Assembly (NCBI GenBank): GCA_031258915.1
Contig: JAIRMD010000150.1
Coordinates: 1-9,153 of the forward strand
Length of the DNA stretch: 9,153 bases
Reading direction: 5' to 3'
From: Prevotellaceae bacterium
GTDB taxonomy: Bacteria > Bacteroidota > Bacteroidia > Bacteroidales > UBA932
Shown here: one piece after another, positions 1 through 5,040 of the stretch
Position numbering within the stretch: the first letter of the stretch is position 1
Layout: each line of letters starts with the position of its first letter
The notes under the pieces: generated by a model
Databases searched by the model: none
Told to the model about the DNA's origin: nothing
Seen by the model: the letters and a program-made list of their open reading frames with translations, nothing else
Translations under genes and position numbers: made by a program

Positions 1-915
1 GTTGTAGGTATCAACGACTTAATTAGCGTTGACTACATGGTGTACATGCTGCGCTATGACACGATTCATGGTCAGTTTAAGGGTACCATCGAGGTGAAGG
101 ATGGCAAGCTGGTTGTCAACGGCCACGCCATCCGCGTAACCGCAGAAAAAGATCCTGCCAACCTGAAGTGGGGCGAGGTGGGAGCCGAGTATGTGGTAGA
201 ATCCACCGGCTTATTCCTCACGAAGGAAGCTGCCCAGAAGCACATCGATGCAGGGGCAAAGCGGGTGGTGATGTCGGCTCCTTCTAAGGACGACACGCCG
301 ATGTTCGTCTGCGGCGTGAACCACAGCGCCTACAAGGGCGAGGCCATTGTGTCCAACGCCTCCTGTACCACCAACTGCCTGGCGCCGCTGGCAAAGGTTA
401 TCCACGATAGCTTCGGCTTGCTGGAGGGCTTGATGACTACCGTACACGCTACCACCGCTACGCAGAAGACCGTTGACGGGCCTTCGGCAAAAGACTGGCG
501 CGGCGGTCGCGCTGCCGCCGGCAACCTGATTCCGTCGAGCACCGGCGCAGCAAAAGCCGTAGGAAAGGTTATTCCTGCCCTCAACGGCAAGCTCACGGGC
601 ATGTCGATCCGTGTACCAACGCTCGATGTGTCGGTGGTTGACCTCACCTGCCGCTTGGAAAAAGCCGCCTCTTACGACGAAATCAAGGCTGCCGTGAAAA
701 AAGCTGCCGACGGCGAGCTCAAGGGAATACTTGGCTACACCGAAGATGACGTAGTTTCGTCCGACTTTATCCACGAAAAGCGCACCTCAGTGTTCGATGC
801 CAAAGCAGGTATTTCTCTCAACCCCAACTTTGTAAAGCTTGTTGCATGGTACGACAACGAGTGGGGATACTCCAACAAGGTGCTTGACCTCATTGCGCAC
901 ATGGCAACGATATGA
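1..915 (+). CDS. gap: Glyceraldehyde-3-phosphate dehydrogenase, 5'-truncated by the window edge
   Basis: Catalyses the phosphorylating, NAD-linked oxidation of glyceraldehyde 3-phosphate to 1,3-bisphosphoglycerate in cytoplasmic glycolysis/gluconeogenesis. The reading frame is open from base 1 (VVGINDLISVDYM...), so 304 residues are visible. Roughly the first 30 residues, holding the Rossmann GxGxxG motif, lie outside the window; the ATG at 37 is internal. Seen directly: the active-site motif SNASCTTNC with the catalytic Cys codon at 364-366, the catalytic His in TTVHATTATQ (codon 445-447), the phosphate-binding segment IPSSTGAAKAVGKV, and the C-terminal WYDNEWGYSNKV. The sequence is close to the E. 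coli GapA type over its whole length, with no frameshift or missing key residue. The gene converges on rlmD, sharing a hairpin terminator. Its promoter is not in the window. Assignment is very secure; the exact paralogue (catabolic or anabolic) is not decidable here. Confidence 0.97.
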   Translation, partial: VVGINDLISVDYMVYMLRYDTIHGQFKGTIEVKDGKLVVNGHAIRVTAEKDPANLKWGEVGAEYVVESTGLFLTKEAAQKHIDAGAKRVVMSAPSKDDTPMFVCGVNHSAYKGEAIVSNASCTTNCLAPLAKVIHDSFGLLEGLMTTVHATTATQKTVDGPSAKDWRGGRAAAGNLIPSSTGAAKAVGKVIPALNGKLTGMSIRVPTLDVSVVDLTCRLEKAASYDEIKAAVKKAADGELKGILGYTEDDVVSSDFIHEKRTSVFDAKAGISLNPNFVKLVAWYDNEWGYSNKVLDLIAHMATI

Positions 916-916
916 G

Positions 917-951
917 CTGAGTTAAAAACTAAAAACTAAGAGTTAAGAGTT
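917..951 (+). repeat. Heptanucleotide tandem tract just after gap stop
   Basis: Five contiguous seven-base units start two bases after the gap stop codon: CTGAGTT once, AAAAACT twice (924-937), then AAGAGTT twice (938-951). The exact 7-bp period and the pairwise copy pattern are visible directly. A related two-unit stretch lies in the opposite orientation at 1051-1064 (CTTTTAG, TTTTTAG), overlapping the last codons and stop of rlmD. The role is unknown. It resembles in style the heptameric intergenic repeats described in cyanobacteria, but no shared origin is implied. Confidence 0.7.
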
Positions 952-992
952 GAAGGGTGGCAAGGGTAAAATAATCCTTGTATCGTGCGTAG

Positions 993-1028
993 AAAAGAAA
1001 GGCTTACCGCAAGGTAAGCCTTTCTTTT
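993..1028. terminator. Bidirectional hairpin terminator between convergent gap and rlmD
   Basis: A perfect 16-bp stem (993-1008 with 1013-1028) closes on a GCAA tetraloop. The outer half is AAAAGAAA pairing with TTTCTTTT and the inner half is GGCTTACC pairing with GGTAAGCC. The flanking A and T runs give a U-rich 3' side on either strand, so it can act as an intrinsic terminator for gap on the plus strand and for rlmD on the minus strand. A further 9-bp inverted repeat brackets it (913-921, beginning at the gap TGA, with 1034-1042). Confidence 0.9.
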
Positions 1029-1053
1029 TACCCCTCAGCTCAGCTGCTAACTT

Positions 1054-2460
1054 TTAGTTTTTAGCTCTCATCGCCACCACATTCTCCACGTGATGAGTAT
1101 GGGGGAACATGTCCACCGGTTGTACGGCGGTGGTGGCGTAGCGCGGCGAGAGGAGCGCTATGTCGCGCATCTGCGTGGCGGGGTTGCAGCTCACGTAAAC
1201 GATGCGCTGCGGCTGCGCTTTGAGTATTGCCTGCGCCACGTCGGGGTGGAGGCCGGCGCGCGGCGGGTCGAGGATTACCACGTCGGGGTGGCCGTTTTGC
1301 TCAACAAAGCCGGCGTTGAGCACATCCTTCATGTCGCCGGCGTAAAACACGGTGTTGCCTATGCCGTTGAGCCGTGCGTTGGCGCGGGCATCGTCAATGG
1401 CCTCCTTTACGTACTCCACGCCCACCACCTTTTTTGCGCTTTTTGACACAAAGCTGGCAATTGTGCCCGCGCCGGCGTAGAGGTCGTACACAACCTCGCT
1501 GCCGCTTAGCTGCGCAAAATCACGCGCTATGCGGTACAGCTTGCGGGCTTGCTCAGAGTTAGTTTGGTAAAACGATTTTGCGCCGATTTTGAACCGCAAC
1601 CCCTCCATTTCCTCAAAAATATGGTCGCGGCCAGAAAAGCATACCACCTCCTGATCGCCAATGGTATCGTTGCGCTTGCCGTTGACCACGTACAGCAGCG
1701 AGGTTACTTCGGGGAACGAGCGTTGCAGGTGCTGCATGAGCATGGCAATTTGCTCCTCGTCGCTTCTGTAGAAAACAACGATGACCATCACCTCGCCCGT
1801 GCTCGCTGTGCGTATGACGAGGTTGCGCAGCAGGCCTGCCTGCGCCCGCAAATCAAAGAACTCCAGCCCATGATTCAGCGCAAATTGCTTGACAGATAGT
1901 CGGATGGCATTTGACGGGTCGGCCTGCAGGTAGCATTTTTTTACGTCGAGCACCTTGTCGAACTTCAGGGGGATATGGAAGCCCAGCGCCTGCGGGTCGC
2001 TGATGGGAGCGCCCGCGTCGAGCTCGTCTTTGGCTACCCACCGCTTGCTCGAAAAGGTGAACTCCAGCTTGTTGCGGTAGAAAGTTGTTTTTTCGGCGCC
2101 TGCTATGCTGTTCACCTTCACGTCGCGGATGTTTCCTATTCGCGCCAGCTGCTCCTCTACCTGTCGCTGCTTGCACCGGAGCTGCTCGGGGTAGGGTAGA
2201 GGCTGCCACTTGCAGCCGCCGCATACGCCGTAGTGCTCGCAGAAAGGGGCAACGCGCTGCGGCGACGGCGAAACGAGCCGCGTAACGTACCCCTCCATAA
2301 AGCGGCGGCGGCGCTTGCTTACCTGCACATCTACAACGTCGCCGGGGACGGCAAACGGCACGAACAGCACCACGCCGTTGACGTGCGCCATAGCCTTGCC
2401 CTCGGCGGCTACACTGGTAATGGCTACCTGCTCTAAGAGAGGAAGATTTTTTTGCTTCAT
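1054..2460 (-). CDS. rlmD: 23S rRNA (uracil-C5)-methyltransferase, RlmD/RumA family
   Basis: SAM-dependent enzyme of the TrmA/RumA family, predicted to methylate C5 of a 23S rRNA uridine (U1939 in E. coli numbering). It has 468 residues, normal for the family. Residues about 3-62 form the TRAM RNA-binding domain. Four cysteines that would hold a 4Fe-4S cluster are present: Cys74, Cys80 and Cys83 in FCEHYGVCGGC, plus Cys176. The methyltransferase domain shows the substrate-side motif FYQTNSEQA (297-305), SAM motif I DLYAGAGTIA (326-335), LDPPRAGLHP (397-406), nucleophile Cys425 in VSCNP, and general base Glu459 in HHVENVV. The ATG at 2458-2460 puts the TRAM domain at the very N-terminus and is well supported. 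It lies 100 bp downstream of hppA on the same strand, with a hairpin between them. No clear promoter of its own was found. The last codons overlap a heptamer-like repeat. A sibling specificity (RlmCD-like dual target or another uridine) cannot be excluded. Confidence 0.93.
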   Translation of the reverse strand: MKQKNLPLLEQVAITSVAAEGKAMAHVNGVVLFVPFAVPGDVVDVQVSKRRRRFMEGYVTRLVSPSPQRVAPFCEHYGVCGGCKWQPLPYPEQLRCKQRQVEEQLARIGNIRDVKVNSIAGAEKTTFYRNKLEFTFSSKRWVAKDELDAGAPISDPQALGFHIPLKFDKVLDVKKCYLQADPSNAIRLSVKQFALNHGLEFFDLRAQAGLLRNLVIRTASTGEVMVIVVFYRSDEEQIAMLMQHLQRSFPEVTSLLYVVNGKRNDTIGDQEVVCFSGRDHIFEEMEGLRFKIGAKSFYQTNSEQARKLYRIARDFAQLSGSEVVYDLYAGAGTIASFVSKSAKKVVGVEYVKEAIDDARANARLNGIGNTVFYAGDMKDVLNAGFVEQNGHPDVVILDPPRAGLHPDVAQAILKAQPQRIVYVSCNPATQMRDIALLSPRYATTAVQPVDMFPHTHHVENVVAMRAKN

Positions 2461-2486
2461 GCCTGTAAAGGTAAGAAGAAAATATC

Positions 2487-2545
2487 ACGCCCCGAAAAAG
2501 TAAACAGGGTTACGCCAGCAAACCTGCCTGCTTTTTTCGGGGCGT
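2487..2545 (-). terminator. Probable hppA terminator or attenuator hairpin
   Basis: Arms 2487-2499 (ACGCCCCGAAAAA) and 2533-2545 (TTTTTCGGGGCGT) are perfectly complementary over 13 bp. The 33-nt interior can itself pair further (CAG/CTG and GGTT/AACC on the minus-strand transcript). Transcribed from hppA, the structure begins 15 nt after the stop and is followed by a modestly U-rich stretch (ATATTTTCTTCTT). It could terminate hppA or reduce read-through into rlmD. A second 8-bp pairing, 2509-2516 with 2541-2548, uses part of the same right arm and would compete with it. Confidence 0.6.
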
Positions 2546-2560
2546 AACGCTCTTAGCTCC

Positions 2561-4765
2561 TTACATCAGGCTCCACGCCACCGTAAGCCCTGCCATAACG
2601 ATGGATACCATGCTCATGAGCTTAATCAGAATGTTGAGCGAGGGGCCGGAGGTATCTTTGAATGGGTCGCCTACCGTGTCGCCGGTAACGGTTGCCTTGT
2701 GCGTGTCGGAGCCTTTACCGCCGAAGTTTCCTTCTTCGACGTACTTTTTGGCGTTATCCCATGCGCCGCCTGCATTTGCCATGAAGATGGCCAGCACAAA
2801 CCCCGCGCCGAGTCCGCCAACCAGCAGCCCCATCACGCCCGATACGCCAAAGATAAGGCCGGTGAGAACAGGCGCTAAAATAGCAAGGATGGAGGGTAGC
2901 AGCATTTCGCGCTGCGCCCCTTTGGTTGAGATAGCCACGCAGCGGGCGTAGTCCGGCGTACCCTCGCCGGTGAGGATGCCCTTGATTTCGCGGAACTGGC
3001 GGCGCACCTCCTCCACCATGCTTTGCGCAGCGCGGCCTACGGCGTTCATCGTCAGGCCGCAGAACAGGAAGGCCATCATTGCGCCAATGAATACGCCAAT
3101 CAGCACCTTTGGGTTCATCAGCGTTATTTGGTAGTAGCTCATAAAATCTACAATGGTAGCTTTGGCCACCTCAACGGTGCTGCCGTTGGCAAAGGTGAGC
3201 ACCTCATGCCCGATGTGCTGTAGGCCTATTTTCACCTCCTCGATATACGAGGCCAGCAGCGCCAGCGCCGTGAGGGCGGCGGAGCCAATGGCAAAGCCTT
3301 TTCCGGTGGCGGCGGTGGTGTTGCCGAGCGCATCGAGCGCGTCGGTGCGCTGGCGTACCTCCTTGCCCAGCTTGCTCATTTCGGCGTTACCGCCGGCGTT
3401 GTCGGCAATAGGGCCGTAGGCATCGGTGGCGAGCGTAATGCCCAGCGTGGACAGCATTCCCACGGCGGCAATGCCAATGCCGTAAAGCCCCCTGCTAAGG
3501 TTTTCTGCCGCAAGCATGTTGGCCACGTCAAAGCCGGTGGCGCATAGGAACGCCATCGCAATGGCCAGGCCGATGGTGAGCACGGGGATTGCCGTTGACA
3601 ACATGCCCAGCCCCAAGCCCGAAATGATGACGGTAGCGGGGCCTGTTTGCCCGCTTTGCGCCACGCGCTGCGTGGGCTTGTACGAGTGCGAGGTGTAGTA
3701 CTCGGTTGCCTGCCCGATGATAATGCCCGCCAGCAGCCCGCTAATCACCGAGAAGGAAAGCCCCAGCCAGTTGTCGAGCTTGAGGGCGTACAGGATTGCA
3801 AAGGTTGCTGCGGCTATGAGCAGCGAGCTTACGTTGACGCCCCTGCTGAGCGCGCGGAGCAGGTTTTTCATCGTTGCGCCCTCCTTTGTTTTTACCAAAA
3901 ATATTCCGATGATGGACAGCGCAATGCCCACTGCGGCGATGAGCATTGGGGCAAACACCGCTTTGAGCTGCATTTCGGGCGCGAAGTAAAAAGCAGATGC
4001 GCCCAGCGCGGCGGTAGCGAGGATGGAGCCGCAGTAGCTTTCGTAAAGGTCGGCGCCCATGCCGGCCACGTCGCCCACGTTGTCGCCCACGTTGTCGGCA
4101 ATGGTGGCGGGGTTGCGCGGGTCATCTTCGGGGATGCCGGCTTCAACCTTGCCCACAAGGTCGGCGCCAACGTCGGCGGCCTTAGTGTAGATGCCGCCGC
4201 CCACGCGGGCAAACAGCGCCTGCGTGGAGGCGCCCATGCCAAAGGTGAGCATGGTGGTGGTGATGATCACCACGTTTTGCGCCACGCTAACGTCGTAAAC
4301 CGCGTTGAGCGCCAAAAACCAGAGCGATATGTCGAGCAGCCCCAGGCCCACTACGGTTAATCCCATCACCGCGCCGGAGCGGAAAGCTACGCGCAGCCCT
4401 GCGTTGAGCGAGCTGCGGGCGGCGTTGGCGGTGCGCGCCGAGGCGTAGGTGGCGGTCTTCATGCCGATAAAGCCTGCCAAGCCGGAGAAAAGTCCGCCCG
4501 TGAGAAAGGCAAACGGCACCCAGCCGTTTTGCACGCCAAAGCCGTACGCCAGCACGACAAAAAATAGCGCCAGCACAACAAACACAATGGTAACCACCTT
4601 GTACTGCTGCCAGAGGTAAGCCATTGCGCCCTTGCGCACATGCAGGGCAATTTCTTTCATGAGGTCGGTACCCTCATCTTCTTTCATCATCTGCCGGAAG
4701 AAGTACCCGGCGAACCCTAAAGCCAGCAAAGCGGCTACGGGGACAAACCAAAATAAATAATCCAT
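2561..4765 (-). CDS. hppA: K+-dependent membrane-integral pyrophosphatase (ion pump), probably Na+- or Na+/H+-translocating
   Basis: Hydrolyses cytoplasmic pyrophosphate and uses the energy to pump Na+ and/or H+ out across the inner membrane. The 734 residues and about 16 hydrophobic segments fit the family. PPi/Mg ligand motifs are intact: Dx7KxE at Asp198-Lys206-Glu208, DNVGDNVGD at 224-232, DNAGGNAEM at 455-463, and the C-terminal TGDTVGDPFKDTSGPS near 694-709. Ala485 and Gly488 in GNTTAATGKG are the residues that mark K+-dependent members, since K+-independent pumps have Lys and Thr there. DLYES (239-243) places Glu242 at the gate position used by Na+-pumping types. Thr89, Phe93 and Asp145 match, with an offset of one, residues I recall as marking dual Na+/H+ pumps of the Bacteroides vulgatus type. 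The start at 4763-4765 gives the usual short periplasmic N-terminus before the first helix. It has a candidate promoter upstream and a hairpin downstream. Family assignment is certain; ion choice is inference. Confidence 0.96.
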   Translation of the reverse strand: MDYLFWFVPVAALLALGFAGYFFRQMMKEDEGTDLMKEIALHVRKGAMAYLWQQYKVVTIVFVVLALFFVVLAYGFGVQNGWVPFAFLTGGLFSGLAGFIGMKTATYASARTANAARSSLNAGLRVAFRSGAVMGLTVVGLGLLDISLWFLALNAVYDVSVAQNVVIITTTMLTFGMGASTQALFARVGGGIYTKAADVGADLVGKVEAGIPEDDPRNPATIADNVGDNVGDVAGMGADLYESYCGSILATAALGASAFYFAPEMQLKAVFAPMLIAAVGIALSIIGIFLVKTKEGATMKNLLRALSRGVNVSSLLIAAATFAILYALKLDNWLGLSFSVISGLLAGIIIGQATEYYTSHSYKPTQRVAQSGQTGPATVIISGLGLGMLSTAIPVLTIGLAIAMAFLCATGFDVANMLAAENLSRGLYGIGIAAVGMLSTLGITLATDAYGPIADNAGGNAEMSKLGKEVRQRTDALDALGNTTAATGKGFAIGSAALTALALLASYIEEVKIGLQHIGHEVLTFANGSTVEVAKATIVDFMSYYQITLMNPKVLIGVFIGAMMAFLFCGLTMNAVGRAAQSMVEEVRRQFREIKGILTGEGTPDYARCVAISTKGAQREMLLPSILAILAPVLTGLIFGVSGVMGLLVGGLGAGFVLAIFMANAGGAWDNAKKYVEEGNFGGKGSDTHKATVTGDTVGDPFKDTSGPSLNILIKLMSMVSIVMAGLTVAWSLM

Positions 4766-4788
4766 ATAAGTAAAAGTAATAGTGAAAG
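4766..4788 (-). repeat. Imperfect six-base repeat in hppA leader
   Basis: Read on the hppA strand, the bases just before the ATG are CTTTCA, CTATTA, CTTTTA and CTTAT, four degenerate hexamer-like units. The stretch is AT-rich and unlikely to fold, which would keep the start region open in a phylum that relies little on Shine-Dalgarno pairing. It may be no more than low-complexity leader sequence. Confidence 0.3.
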
Positions 4789-4834
4789 TTAGAAATACTA
4801 CTATGGCATTTGAACAGCTTCAAATATCCAGCCG

Positions 4835-4870
4835 CAAAAATAGGAATTAAATTGGTTTTAAGGCGCAAAA
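4835..4870 (-). promoter_or_regulatory. Candidate hppA promoter (Bacteroidota type)
   Basis: On the minus strand TATTTTTG (4835-4842) is an exact match to the Bacteroidota -7 consensus TAnnTTTG. A TTTTG (4866-4870) lies 23 nt upstream as the -33 element, slightly longer than the usual 19-21 nt. This predicts a leader of about 60 nt ahead of the hppA ATG. The surrounding 4800-4900 region is strongly AT-rich, so a chance match is possible. Confidence 0.5.
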
Positions 4871-4922
4871 AGATTTTTTTTCTCACATTTTTGCATCTCA
4901 ACACTACGTATATTGCTGTGGT

Positions 4923-5033
4923 TCAGCTATTTTTCAGCTCATTCTTTGCCTCGTTGCCGATGCTCAGGGAGTCGATGAGCGGCCTGACATCGCTTTGCGT
5001 AGCGGCTGCGCTTATCAACGAGCGGTTTTGGTT
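4923..5033 (-). other. Unexplained short open frame between the TonB receptor and hppA
   Basis: On the minus strand a frame shifted by one from the end of the TonB receptor gene is open through this stretch and ends at TGA 4923-4925. It reads NQNRSLISAAATQSDV and ends in SIGNEAKNELKNS. Its codon choice and GC content look like the neighbouring genes and differ from the AT-rich DNA that follows. There is no ATG; the only plausible initiator in frame is TTG at 5016-5018, giving about 31 residues. I recognise no family. It may be the decayed 3' end of a lost gene, a tiny protein, or a chance opening in GC-rich DNA. The rest of the 4766-5040 spacer holds the hppA promoter and leader. Confidence 0.2.
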
Positions 5034-5040
5034 GAGTACA

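Noticed and set aside
2465..2474. TTACCTTTAC just upstream of rlmD as a -7 promoter element
   Set aside because: The last G of TAnnTTTG is missing, no TTG lies 19-21 nt upstream, and the leader would be almost absent.
3647..4360. 237-codon plus-strand frame opposite hppA
   Set aside because: It mirrors the conserved pyrophosphatase motifs on the minus strand; the predicted protein is His/Gly/Ala-rich and without structure.
4865..4894. 7-bp inverted repeat GCAAAAA/TTTTTGC with a 16-nt loop, considered as the TonB receptor terminator
   Set aside because: The stem is mostly A-T, no U-tract follows on the minus strand, and it overlaps the candidate -33 element of hppA.
4674..4904. 76-codon minus-strand frame covering the hppA promoter and the start of hppA in another frame
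   Set aside because: It overlaps the promoter, the leader and the fixed hppA start. The hydrophobic look comes from AT-rich spacer DNA.
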